A stretch of DNA of 64,000 nucleotides from Phytohabitans houttuyneae (GTDB lineage: Bacteria > Actinomycetota > Actinomycetes > Mycobacteriales > Micromonosporaceae). Shown in pieces: positions 8,887 through 18,495 of this stretch. The stretch's first letter is position 1. Each line of letters starts with the position of its first letter. The translations under genes were made by a program, and so were the position numbers. The notes beneath the pieces are model-generated. The model did no database searches. It saw only the letters and a program-made list of their open reading frames with translations, and was not told the DNA's origin. The stretch is from positions 930,997 to 994,996 of the forward strand of contig NZ_BLPF01000002.1 of NCBI RefSeq assembly GCF_011764425.1. The letters run 5' to 3'.

Positions 8887-11800
8887 ATGGCGGACAGCGG
8901 TGTCGAGGCGCAGGGTCGGCTGCTGCACGGCGCGTCGAGCGGACCCGAGGTCCAGGCCGTGCAGCGGACGCTGCAGGCCCTCGGCCACGACCCGGGTGAG
9001 ATCGACGGTGTCTACGGCCCCGACACGGCGGCCGCGGTCCGGCGGTACCAGACCGCTCGCCGCCTGAGGGTGGACGGCCTTGTCGGTCCGGCCACGTGGC
9101 AGCGCCTGAGCACCGAGACGGGCAGCGCGACGCGGGGATCGCGGCTACGCAAGACGCTGGTCGGTCCGATCGAGGGCGCGGACGTGCGGCAGGCGCAGGA
9201 GCGGCTGCGGATGGCGGGCTTCGACCCCGGCCGCACCGACGGGGTCTACGGCCCGGACACCGCCGCCGCGGTCCGCGCGTTCCAGCACATCCACGGCCTC
9301 ACGGTGGACGGCTTGCTCGGCCCGTCACCAGCCGGGCGCTGTTCGCCGGCGAGCTGCGGCTGTCCGACACGGTGGCCGGCGTGCTGCGCTCCGCCCCGCC
9401 GGCGCTGGCGGCGTCCGAGGTTGTCCGGCGCGTCCTCGGCCGGCATCCGGAGTACGGTCGCGGCCGCCAGCGGCCGAACCTGGTGACCGAGCCGAGTGAG
9501 GTACGCCTCGGCGCCGTCGACTGGCTGGCCCAGGTGCGCAGCCTGTTCGACACCGCGGCGGCGCCGAGGCTGCACGGCCGGCTCGTCGTCATCGGCCTCG
9601 CCCTCCTGGACACCCGCCTGGCCGCTCAGCTGTCCGGGGACGGCTACCTCGACGCCGTCGGTGCCGAGCTCGCCGAGCCGTTGGACTCGTTGCTGACGCC
9701 TCGGGCGCGATCGCTGTCCGAGCGCGGGCGGGCCGTGGGCGCCGACGCCGGCACCGACGACTGGCGGCGGCTGTCGTCGGCGTTGCGGGCCGCGCTCGCG
9801 CGGGCGGAGGCGCAGCGGAAGGCGGCCGGACGTTCCATGGTGCACATCGAGCACCTGCTCGCCGCACTGGGCCAGCAGGACGCCGGTCCGCTTTCCACAC
9901 TGCTCGACCGGGCCGGCGTGGGCGCGGCCGGCCTCAAGGCGGCCATCGCGGAGGGTGCCAAGCCCCTACCGCCCCCGCCGCTGGACGCTGCGCCGCTGGA
10001 TGCGATGCCGCCGCTGTCCGGGCACGCCCGCCAAGCACTGGACCACGGCATCAACCTCGCCAACGCGATCGGCTCGTCGGTGGTGAACAGCCGGCACGTG
10101 GTGCACGGCGCGCTGTCGGTGCCGGGCTGCACCATCGTGGAGGCGCTGGCCAAGCGCGGCGTGCACGCCGACGATGTCGAGGCGTGGAAGGTGCCGGACG
10201 CGTCGACGGTGCGGGCCGCCCAGCTCGCCGGCACCGCTGCCGACACGGTGCCGGTGCCCGGTGACGGCCAGGTGCGTGCCGCGGACCGGCTGGGCATCAC
10301 CGCCGAGGTGGAGGCGCTGGCGTCGGTGCTGCTGGCGCGGGAGACCCCGCTGCCCCTGGCGGTCGGGCTGTTCGGCGACTGGGGCAGCGGCAAGAGCTTC
10401 TTCATGGCCCAGCTGCAGGAACGCATGCAGGAGCTGGCCGACCTGGCCAAGGGCGAGCACCCGGAGGCCGCGCCCTACTGCCGGACGGTGCGCCACATCC
10501 GGTTCAACGCGTGGCACTACACCGACGCGAACCTGTGGGCGAGCCTTGCCGACACGCTGTTCGACGGGCTGGCCCGCGCCGACGCGCCGAACGAGGCCCA
10601 GGTCAAGCTCGACGAGCTGGGGGAGGCGCGCAAGAAGGCCGGCGTGGCCCGCTCGGAGCGGGAACGGCTCGAGCGCGACCTGGCGGCCGGCGCGGGCGGG
10701 TCGCGGCGGGCCGTGCTCACCGCGGCGTCGGTCGCGATCGAGGCGGTGCGCGACGACCCGGACCTGCTCAAGAAGCTGCGCACGGCGACCCGGGCGCCGG
10801 CGCAGACCGACGTGGCCACCCAGCGCCTCGTCGCCGTGCTGGGAGCGGTCGAGGGGTGGGAGCGCGGGCCCGGACCGTCTGGCGCCTGTTCCGGCAGGAG
10901 GTGCTGCACCGGCGGCTGCGGCTGACGCTCGTCACGCTGGCCACCCTGGTCGGCGCCGCCGTGGTGATGGCGGCGGTCACCAACGTGTCGCCGCTGGCCA
11001 AGGGCCTGGCGATCGCCGCCGCGGTCGCGGCCGCGTTCACACCGGCGCTGGACGGCGCGCTGCGCGTGCTGTCCCTGGTCCGGGAGGCGCGGGAGGCCAG
11101 GGAGCGGCCGCTGGCCGAGAAGCTGGTGCGGGCCCGCGCCTCCGAGGAAGCGGCTGAGCGGGAGGTCGCCGAACGCGAGGAGCAGCTGGCCCAGCTGCGC
11201 GACGACGACCTGCAGCTGCGTACCTTCCTGCGGGGACGGGCCTCCAGCTCCGACTACCGGGGTCAGCTGGGCGTGATCTCGATCGTCCGCCGCGACTTCG
11301 AGCGGCTCGTCGCGCTGCTCCCGCAGGTGGCCGACGTGGATCGGATCGTGCTGTTCATCGACGACCTGGACCGCTGCCCGCACGCCAAGGTGGTGGACGT
11401 GCTCCAGGCCGTGCACCTGCTGCTCGCGTTCGAACTCTTCGTGGTCGTCGTCGGGGTGGACAGCCGGTGGCTCAAGCAGTCGCTGAAGGAGCACTACCAC
11501 GACCTGCTCGAAGAGCCGGACAGCTACCTGGAGAAGATCTTCCAGATCCCGTACGCGCTGCGCCCGATGACCAGAACCGGTTTCCGGGACCTGGTCGACC
11601 AGCACACCCGCTCGCCGAAGAGCGCCGGCGACCTGAAGTCGACTGTGGACAGTGGGCCGGCCGCCACGCCGGGCGGCGCACCGGACGCGGGGACAGGGGC
11701 CGAGGCGGTGGCCGACCAGGCGGCGACGGGCGGCGCCGCGCCAGCGCCGGCAGGGCCGACCGCACGGGTACCGGCGGCGCCGCCACCACCACCGGAAGCG

Positions 11801-12235
11801 CTGGTGATCTCCGATGCGGAACGCCGGCTGCTGCACGAGCTCGACGCGCTCGTGCCCACGCCCCGCGCGGCCAAGCGGCTGGTGAACATCTACCGGATGC
11901 TGCGCGTGTCCGTGCCGGAGGAGGAGCGCTACGACTTCGCGCCGGAAGGTGGAGGGGAGTACCAGGCGGCCGTCGTGCTGCTGGGCATCCTCGTGGGGCG
12001 CGGCCCGGACGTCGAGCGCACCTTCGAGGCGGTGCTCGACGCGCCCGACGACTCAGACATCTGGGAGGTCCTCGCCGCGACGCCGGGCCTTCCCGAGCAG
12101 CTCGCCGCCGTCCGCGGTCACCTCACCCTGCACCGGGCCGCACCGTACCGGCGCTGGGTGCCGCGCGTGTCACGGTTCTCGCTGCGCCCGTTCACCAGGT
12201 ACGCCGTACCGGCGGACGGCGCGTCGGGCCAGTGA
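8887..12235 (+). pseudogene. KAP-family P-loop NTPase with two peptidoglycan-binding repeats and a Clp-N-like region, two frameshifts
   Basis: ATG 8887 follows GAGGGAG. Residues ~15-80 and ~95-160 are two PG_binding_1 repeats (IDGVYGPDTAAAVRRYQ and DGVYGPDTAAAVRAFQ). Then comes an alpha-helical stretch (~165-430) containing VHIEHLLAALGQQD, like a Clp-N repeat. The KAP NTPase follows: Walker A GLFGDWGSGKSFF, two membrane helices near base 10930-11060, a coiled-coil (EEAAEREVAEREEQLAQL), and Walker B RIVLFIDDLDRC. Near the C-terminus a Pro/Ala-rich insert precedes a final helical region. Two single-base losses, at about 9323-9325 and 10864-10870, split the frame; repaired length is about 1,116 residues. 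The 3' end overlaps the convergent dehydrogenase by 66 bp. KAP ATPases are membrane-associated and some take part in phage or conflict defence; that role here is inference. Confidence 0.8.
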
Positions 12236-13369
12236 CATGCGGTGTACCTCGGAGGGGCCGTCGTAGATGCGGAAGGGCCTGATCTCGCGGGCGATCCGCG
12301 CGGTCGGCAGGTCGGCCGAGACGCCGGCGCCGCCGCACAGCTGTACCGCGCGGTCGGCGACGCGGTGCAGTGCCTCGGCGCCGAAGACCTTGGCCAGCGA
12401 GGTCTCCTCGCGGCCGGCGCGCCCGGCGTCGAGGGCCTCGCACGCGGTCAGCAGCAGCGAACGCGTGGCGGCGAGGTCGATCTCGTTGTCGGCGATCATG
12501 TGCTCCACCATCCCGTGCTGGGCCAGCGGGCGGCCGAAGCCGGAGCGCTCGCTGACGTACCTGACGGCCGTCTCGTGGGCCCGCTGCGCCGCGCCGAGCC
12601 ACCGCATCACGTGGGTGAGCCGGGCCGGGCCGAGCCGCACCTGCGCGTAGTGGAAGCCCTCGTCGACCGCGCCGAGCACGTCCTCGGGGCCGACGCGCAC
12701 GTCGGCCAGCTCGATCTCGCAGTGGCCGCCGAGCATCGACTTGTCCATCGTGTTCACGTGGCGCAGCACGCGGATCCCGGGGTGGCCGGCCGGCACGAGA
12801 AACATCGTGGCGCCGCCGGGGGAGTCCGGCTCGCCGCTGGTCCGCGCCATGACGATGAGGAACCCGGCACCGTCGGCGCCGGTGATGAACTTCTTCCGGC
12901 CGTTGACCAGCCAGCCGTCGCCGTCCCGCCGGGCCAGCGTCCGCAGCGCGTTCGGGTCTGATCCGGCGCCGGGCGGCGGCTCGGTCATCGCGAAGGCCGA
13001 GCGCTGTTCGCCACGGGCCAGCGGGGCGAGGTACCGCTCCCGCTGCGCGCCGGACGCGACCTGGTCGAGCAGGTGGAGGTTGCCCTCGTCGGGGGCGTTG
13101 AGGTTGAGCGCCATCGGGCCGAACAGGGAACGCCCGGCGGCCTCGAAGACCGCGGCGCGTTCGCGCATGGCCAGGCCGTGCCCGCCGTACTCCCGGGGCG
13201 CGTGCGGGGCGAAGACGCCCTCCGCGCGGGCCTTGCGCTGAAGGTCGATGCGGAGCCGCTCACCGCCGGCGGCGGCGACGTCACCGTCGAACTCGTCCTC
13301 GACCGGGATCACATGGGCGTCGATGAAGGCGCGCGTACGGGCGGCAAGGTCGTCGATTTGGCTGGTCAT
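12170..13369 (-). CDS. acyl-CoA dehydrogenase of the ACAD10/11 type
   Basis: About 399 residues from ATG 13369, which has GAGGTG upstream. The fold is standard: N-terminal helices, FAMTEPPPGAGSDP beta-domain, then the C-terminal helical domain with QLCGGAGVSADLP. Two local signatures point to the ACAD10/11 branch rather than ordinary fatty-acid dehydrogenases: NAPDEGNLHLL, and DGPSEVHR where most family members have YxGTxE. In that branch the enzyme acts with a kinase-like partner on 4-hydroxyacyl-CoAs. A matching phosphotransferase gene lies at 21.9 kb. The gene is divergent from the monooxygenase operon and probably shares its TetR-controlled promoter region. Confidence 0.85.
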   Translation of the reverse strand: MTSQIDDLAARTRAFIDAHVIPVEDEFDGDVAAAGGERLRIDLQRKARAEGVFAPHAPREYGGHGLAMRERAAVFEAAGRSLFGPMALNLNAPDEGNLHLLDQVASGAQRERYLAPLARGEQRSAFAMTEPPPGAGSDPNALRTLARRDGDGWLVNGRKKFITGADGAGFLIVMARTSGEPDSPGGATMFLVPAGHPGIRVLRHVNTMDKSMLGGHCEIELADVRVGPEDVLGAVDEGFHYAQVRLGPARLTHVMRWLGAAQRAHETAVRYVSERSGFGRPLAQHGMVEHMIADNEIDLAATRSLLLTACEALDAGRAGREETSLAKVFGAEALHRVADRAVQLCGGAGVSADLPTARIAREIRPFRIYDGPSEVHRMSLARRAVRRYGVPGERAQREP

Positions 13370-13480
13370 GGGCACCTCGCTGTCGGCGGACCGGCGCGGG
13401 TGAGCCGTGACGATCTCGTTGCGAGAAAGTTTCGCGGGAGTGTTGCTCGTCACCCAGTTCAAGGTCCACACTCTTGGCTA

Positions 13481-13496
13481 CCGAGCGAGCGCTCGG
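13481..13496. promoter_or_regulatory. inverted repeat, probable TetR operator between divergent catabolic genes
   Basis: CCGAGCGAGCGCTCGG has perfect 7-base arms around AG, within a longer context TACCGAG...CGGTA. It lies between the divergent dehydrogenase (start 13369) and monooxygenase (start 13533). Size and placement suit the TetR regulator encoded at 20.5 kb. Confidence 0.6.
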
Positions 13497-13532
13497 ACGG
13501 TATCAGGATCATACGGACGGAAGGGCGCGTCA

Positions 13533-15323
13533 ATGGCGACAGAGACACACCAGCCCATCGCCGCCGAGGCCACCGCTGAGGCCACGTTCGCCGCCTGGCT
13601 GGACAGGCTCGCGCCGGCACTCGAGGCCGGTGACGCGGCGAAGACGGTCGAACTGCTGGCGAACGAGTGCTGGTGGCGGGACCTGCTCGCGCTCACCTGG
13701 GACCTGGGCACCTACCGCGGCCGGGACGCGGTCACCGCCATGCTGGGTGAGCACCTCGCGCCCGGTTCCTTCGTAAATATCCGTATGGTCACCGAGTTCG
13801 GCCCCCGCTACCAGGGCGGCGACAACGAGATCGTCGAAGGCTTCATCACGTTCGAGACCCCCCTCGGGTTCGGGCGCGGCGCCGTCCGGCTGATCCGGGA
13901 GAACGGCGCCTGGGTGGCCTGGACGGTGATGACCGAGCTCGACGACCTGCGCGGCCACGAGCGGGCGATCGGCCCGCACCGTTCCCGAGGTCCGCGGCAC
14001 AACCCGGCCGGCAACAGCGGCCGCAACTGGCGGGACGAGCGCGAGGAGAAGGTGCGCTACGCCGGTACCGACCCGGACGTCGTCGTCATCGGCGCCGGCC
14101 AGGGCGGCCTGTCGGTCGCCGCGAACCTCGGCCTCATGGGCGTGGACACCCTGATCCTGGAAAAGAGCGAGCGGGTCGGCGACGGGTGGCGCAAGCGCTA
14201 CCACTCCCTCGTCCTGCACGACCCGGTGTGGGCCGACGCCCTTCCCTACATGCCGTACCCCGAGTCGTGGCCGGTCTACTGCCCCAAAGACAAGATCGCC
14301 GACTGGTTCGAGTCGTACGCCGCGGCGATGGAGCTGAACGTCTGGACGTCGGCCGAGCTGACCGCCAGCCACTACGACGAGTCCAGCCAGCGGTGGACGC
14401 TGCGGGTCCGCACGCCGGACGGCGAGCGCGAGCTGCACCCGCGCGAGGTCATCCTCGCCACCGGCGCGGCCGGCGAGCCGAACGTTCCGGACGTGCCGGG
14501 GCGCGAGCTGTTCACCGGCATCAGCTACCACTCCAGCAAGCACAGCTCCGCCACCAGCTGGGCCGGCAAGAAGGCCGTCGTCGTCGGCGCGTGCAACAGC
14601 GGCCACGACATCGCACAGGACCTCTACGAAGCCGGCGCGGACGTCACGCTCGTCCAGCGCTCGTCCACGCACATCATCAGCCAGGAACACGGCATCCCGG
14701 CGATCTTCGGCAGCAACTTCGTCGAGGGCGGGCCGCCGACCAAGTACGCGGACCTGCTGGCCAGCGGCACGCCGTGGCCGCTGGTGCTGGAGATGGCCAA
14801 GGAAGGCGTGAAGGACACCGCCAAGAAGGACGCGGAGCTGCTGGCGGCGCTCGACGCGGTCGGCTTCAAGCGCAACGACGGGCCCGACGGCACCGGGCTG
14901 ATGGGCTACGCGCTCGCGTACGGCGGCGGCTACTACATCGACGTGGGCTGTTCGCGGCTCATCGCCGACGGGAAGGTCAAGCTCGCCCAGGGATCCGGGC
15001 TTGCGCGGTTCACCCCCGACGGCATCGCGCTGGAGGACGGCCGGCACCTGGAGGCCGACCTCGTCGTGCTCGCGACCGGATACAGGAACATGCGCGAGAC
15101 GGCTCGCCGGCTCTTCGGCGACGAGGTCGCCGACCGGCTCCCGCTCGTCCTCGGTGTCGGCGAGGACGGCGAGCTCGGCGGACTCTACCGGCGCACGGGT
15201 CACCCGGCGTTCTGGTACATGGGCGGCCCGCTCGCCTGGGTCCGCATCTACGCCAAGCACCTGGCTCTACAGATCACCGCGAAGCACGCGGGACTCCGGT
15301 TAAGCAGGGGAGTTACCCAGTGA
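13533..15323 (+). CDS. SnoaL-like domain fused to a flavin-containing monooxygenase
   Basis: About 596 residues from ATG 13533, with GGAAGG nine bases upstream. Residues ~1-165 form a SnoaL/NTF2-like domain; ~178-590 a class B flavin monooxygenase with FAD loop VVVIGAGQGGLSVA, NADPH loop VVVGACNSGHDIAQ and a late LVVLATGYRNM. The region FTGISYHSSKHS stands where the FMO fingerprint lies. Such enzymes oxygenate ketones, amines or sulfides; in this setting a Baeyer-Villiger-type step that makes a carboxylic or hydroxy acid would fit. It is the first gene of the operon and its stop overlaps the GTG start of the next. Confidence 0.85.
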   Translation: MATETHQPIAAEATAEATFAAWLDRLAPALEAGDAAKTVELLANECWWRDLLALTWDLGTYRGRDAVTAMLGEHLAPGSFVNIRMVTEFGPRYQGGDNEIVEGFITFETPLGFGRGAVRLIRENGAWVAWTVMTELDDLRGHERAIGPHRSRGPRHNPAGNSGRNWRDEREEKVRYAGTDPDVVVIGAGQGGLSVAANLGLMGVDTLILEKSERVGDGWRKRYHSLVLHDPVWADALPYMPYPESWPVYCPKDKIADWFESYAAAMELNVWTSAELTASHYDESSQRWTLRVRTPDGERELHPREVILATGAAGEPNVPDVPGRELFTGISYHSSKHSSATSWAGKKAVVVGACNSGHDIAQDLYEAGADVTLVQRSSTHIISQEHGIPAIFGSNFVEGGPPTKYADLLASGTPWPLVLEMAKEGVKDTAKKDAELLAALDAVGFKRNDGPDGTGLMGYALAYGGGYYIDVGCSRLIADGKVKLAQGSGLARFTPDGIALEDGRHLEADLVVLATGYRNMRETARRLFGDEVADRLPLVLGVGEDGELGGLYRRTGHPAFWYMGGPLAWVRIYAKHLALQITAKHAGLRLSRGVTQ

Positions 15324-16453
15324 AACGTCATTTGTCCAGAGCGGCAATCGCCACCGTGGCGTGCGCCGGCCTCCTTTCCGCCGCGGCCTGTGGCGGCGAC
15401 GACTCCGGCACCGGCGACAGCGGCGGCGGCTCGAAGCTCGTCTACTTCATGGCGCCCAACACCACACCCACCCGGTACATCCAGCAGGACGGCCCGGCGT
15501 TCGAGAAGGCGATCAAGGCGCTGGACCCCAGCGTCGAGGTCAAGTTCGTCAACGCCGGCGGCGACTCCAGCCAGCAGCTCGCCCAGGCCAACGCCGCGAT
15601 TGCCGCCGGTGCCAAGGCGCTTGTCGTCGTCGCGGCCGACCCGAACACCAGCGCGGGCCTGCTGCAGGCCGCCGAGCAGGCCAAGGTGCCGGTCATCGGG
15701 TACGAGAACCCGCCCGTCAAGGGCACCCTGTACGCGCAGGTCATCTTCGACCCGGAGAAGGTCGGCGCGCAGCAGGCCACCTACTTCGCCGAGCAGGTCA
15801 CCAGCGGCGCGCTGGGCGCCAAGCCGGTCAAGGTCGCCCGCCAGTACGGCAACAAGGGCGACGTCTACACCACCCAGATGCTGGCCGGGCAGAACAAGAT
15901 CCTCGACCCGCTGATCCAGAGCGGTGACATCCAGGTGGTCTGCGAGGACTACATCAAGGACTGGGCACCGGACAACGCCACCAAGGCCACCGAGCAGTGC
16001 CTCACCAAGACGCAGAACGGCGTCGGCGCGTTCCTCGGCTTCTACGACGGCATCACGGCGGGCATCATCGCGGCGCTCAAGGGCAAAAACCTCGACACTC
16101 CGGTGTACGGCGGCCAGAACCCCGAGCTGACCGGCCTGCAGTACATGCTCACCGGCGACCAGCAGGACAACGTGCTCAAGGCGTTCTCCGTCGAGGCGGA
16201 GGCGGCGGCGAAGATCGCGCTCGCCGCGGTGGCCGGCCAGCAGCCGCCCGCCGACCTCGTCAAGGACACCATCGACAACGGCGCGATGCAGGTGCCCACG
16301 GCCAAGCTCGACGCCACGCTCATCCACCTCGAAGAGGGCAAGGACCCCGGCGACGCGGTGCAGAAGGCGGTCGACCTCGGCATGTTCACCTGGGCGCAGA
16401 TCTGCACCGGCCCGGCCGCGGAGACCGAGACCTGCAAGACGAGGAACAAGTAG
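15320..16453 (+). CDS. ABC transporter substrate-binding lipoprotein (ribose/xylose type)
   Basis: 377 residues from GTG 15320, overlapping the previous stop (GTGA), with AGGGGAG upstream. It has a lipoprotein signal peptide ending SAAACGG, so Cys would be lipidated. The remainder is a periplasmic-binding-protein-1/Peripla_BP_4 fold, including AGAKALVVVAADPNTSAGLL and VPVIGYENP, like xylose or ribose binders. It would capture the substrate at the cell surface and pass it to the permease encoded two genes on. Because the operon lacks sugar enzymes, the true ligand may not be a sugar. Confidence 0.85.
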   Translation: MKRHLSRAAIATVACAGLLSAAACGGDDSGTGDSGGGSKLVYFMAPNTTPTRYIQQDGPAFEKAIKALDPSVEVKFVNAGGDSSQQLAQANAAIAAGAKALVVVAADPNTSAGLLQAAEQAKVPVIGYENPPVKGTLYAQVIFDPEKVGAQQATYFAEQVTSGALGAKPVKVARQYGNKGDVYTTQMLAGQNKILDPLIQSGDIQVVCEDYIKDWAPDNATKATEQCLTKTQNGVGAFLGFYDGITAGIIAALKGKNLDTPVYGGQNPELTGLQYMLTGDQQDNVLKAFSVEAEAAAKIALAAVAGQQPPADLVKDTIDNGAMQVPTAKLDATLIHLEEGKDPGDAVQKAVDLGMFTWAQICTGPAAETETCKTRNK

Positions 16454-16511
16454 CCCGACCCATCGGCAGCGGGCGGTCGGTGGCCGCCGACCGCCCGCGC
16501 GGAGGACAACC

Positions 16512-17291
16512 ATGACGCAAACTTCCGGGCCCCTACTCGAGCTCACCAAGGTCACCAAGCACTTCGGCGGCGTACGGGCACTGCACGAGGTCGACATGTC
16601 GGTGCACCCGGGTGAGGTCGTCGCCCTCATCGGCGACAACGGCGCCGGCAAGTCCACATTGGTCAAAATCGTGTCCGGTGTGGAGTCTCCGGAGACGGGG
16701 GAGATCCGGGTGCGCGGGCAGAGCACGCGCCTCGAGTCGCCGCGGGCCGCGGCCGAGGCGGGGATCCGCACGGTGTTCCAGGACCTGTCGCTGTGCGACA
16801 ACCTCGACGCCGTACAGAACCTGTTCCTCGGGCAGGAGCGGCACGGCTCGGCCTGGTCCGGCCGGCGGATCCGCCGCCACGTCATGGAGGAGCAGGCCCA
16901 GAAGGTGCTGCAGTCGCTGTCGGTCAAGCTCCGCTCGCTCAGCACCCCGGTCGTGGCCCTGTCCGGCGGTCAGCGTCAAGGCATCGCGATCTGCCGCGCG
17001 CTGATCAGCGACCCGGCGGTGGTGATCCTCGACGAGCCGACCGCGGCGCTCGGGGTGTCCCAGCGCGCCGAGGTGCTGGACCTGATCCGCCGCCTGCGCG
17101 ACCAGGGGCGCGGCGTCGTGGTGGTCTCACACGACATGAAGGACGTGCGGCAGGTCGCCGACCGCATCGTGGTCCTGCGGCTCGGCGCGAAGGTCGCCGA
17201 GTTCCACCGCGGCGGGTACACGCCGTCAGACCTGGTCAGCGCGATGACCGGCGCGCACGAGCCCAGCGATGATGAGGACGGACGGTCTTGA
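16512..17291 (+). CDS. ABC transporter ATP-binding protein, half-size ribose/xylose type
   Basis: 259 residues from ATG 16512 behind GGAGG. It has Walker A GDNGAGKST, the signature LSGGQRQGI, Walker B VVILDEPTAALG and the switch His in VVVSHDM. Ribose-type importers often use a double-length ATPase of about 500 residues; this one is the single-domain form, which would work as a homodimer. It is tightly coupled to the permease, sharing a TTGA overlap. Confidence 0.88.
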   Translation: MTQTSGPLLELTKVTKHFGGVRALHEVDMSVHPGEVVALIGDNGAGKSTLVKIVSGVESPETGEIRVRGQSTRLESPRAAAEAGIRTVFQDLSLCDNLDAVQNLFLGQERHGSAWSGRRIRRHVMEEQAQKVLQSLSVKLRSLSTPVVALSGGQRQGIAICRALISDPAVVILDEPTAALGVSQRAEVLDLIRRLRDQGRGVVVVSHDMKDVRQVADRIVVLRLGAKVAEFHRGGYTPSDLVSAMTGAHEPSDDEDGRS

Positions 17292-18493
17292 GCATCTCGA
17301 CATCACCCGCGGTCGGTGCGCCGGCGGCCAGCCGCACCCGGGTCAGCCGGGCGATCGAGGCGGCCGCGCGCGGGCACCGCAGCATCCCGGTGCTGGTCGT
17401 GCTGGCGATCATCTGGGTCGCCTTCTACAGCCAGAGCTCGGCGTACCTCAGCTTCCAGAACCTCACCAACCTCACGCTGCAGATCGTGACCACCGCGATC
17501 CTCGCCCTGGGCGTGGTCTTCGTCCTGCTGGTCGGCGAGATCGACCTGTCCTCGGCGGTGCTGTCCGGGGTGTGCGCGGCGGTGGCCGCGGGGCTGACCG
17601 TCAACAGCGGCCTGCCCCTGCCGGTCGGCATCGCGGCGGCGATCGGCGCGGGCATGGCCATCACGTTCGTCGAGGCCCAAGTGATCATGTTCGGCGTGCC
17701 GTCGCTGATCGTGACGCTCGGCGGCATGGTGATCCTGCAGGGCCTGATCCTCGTGGTGCTCCCGCCCGAGTTCACGATCAGCGTGGCCGGCACCCCGTTC
17801 GCCAAGATCGCGAGCACCGCGATCCCGGCCGGGACGAGCTACGCGCTGGCCGCGGCGGCCACCGTGGCGTTCGCGGCGTACCGGCTGTTCCAGTACCGCG
17901 AGCGGCTGTCCACCGGCTCACTAGCCTCGCTGGCCACGGTCTTCGTACCCACCGCGCTCGTCGCCGCCGTGCTCTTCGGCGGGGTGTTCACGCTGACCCG
18001 CCAGCGCGGGCTGCCGATGCCCGTGCTGATCGTCGCGGTCATGTTGCTGATCGCCTGGTACTTCACCACACAGACCCGCTACGGCATCCACCTGTACGCC
18101 GTGGGCGGCGACCGCGAGGCGGCCCAGCGCGCGGGGATTCCGGTGCGGCGGATGGTGCTCTACTCGTTCCTCGTCCTGGGCGCCTGCGCGGCCATCGCGG
18201 GGATGGTCGACGCGTCCCGCCAGCTCGGTGTCTCGGTCACCTCAGGCTCCGGCCCGCTGATGCTCAACGCCATCGCGGCCGCGGTCGTCGGCGGTACCAG
18301 CCTGTTCGGCGGGCGCGGATCGATCTGGTCGGCGGTTCTCGGCGCGCTGGTGATCGGCTCGATCAGCAACGGCGTGCAGCTGCTCGGACTGTCGACGGAG
18401 GTGCAGTACTTCGCGACCGGCTCGGTACTCATCGTCGCGGTTGCCGTCGACGTGGTCCTCACCCGCGGATCCCTGCTGCCGGGGCGGCGTTGA
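17288..18493 (+). CDS. ABC transporter permease (ribose/xylose type)
   Basis: 401 residues, TTG start at 17288 overlapping the upstream stop by four bases. It shows about ten hydrophobic segments and the BPD_transp_2 landmarks GEIDLSSAVLSG and GGTSLFGGRGSIWSAVLGA. Only one permease gene is present, consistent with a homodimer. With the two preceding genes it forms a complete importer. Confidence 0.87.
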   Translation: MSISTSPAVGAPAASRTRVSRAIEAAARGHRSIPVLVVLAIIWVAFYSQSSAYLSFQNLTNLTLQIVTTAILALGVVFVLLVGEIDLSSAVLSGVCAAVAAGLTVNSGLPLPVGIAAAIGAGMAITFVEAQVIMFGVPSLIVTLGGMVILQGLILVVLPPEFTISVAGTPFAKIASTAIPAGTSYALAAAATVAFAAYRLFQYRERLSTGSLASLATVFVPTALVAAVLFGGVFTLTRQRGLPMPVLIVAVMLLIAWYFTTQTRYGIHLYAVGGDREAAQRAGIPVRRMVLYSFLVLGACAAIAGMVDASRQLGVSVTSGSGPLMLNAIAAAVVGGTSLFGGRGSIWSAVLGALVIGSISNGVQLLGLSTEVQYFATGSVLIVAVAVDVVLTRGSLLPGRR

Positions 18494-18495
18494 CC

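Noticed and set aside
8887-12235. KAP gene as three separate genes
   Set aside because: Each break is one missing base and domain order is continuous, so one gene is more likely.
17269-18495. In-frame extension of the acyl-CoA ligase far upstream
   Set aside because: The extra region is antisense-like and overlaps the permease; ATG 18496 gives the normal family length.
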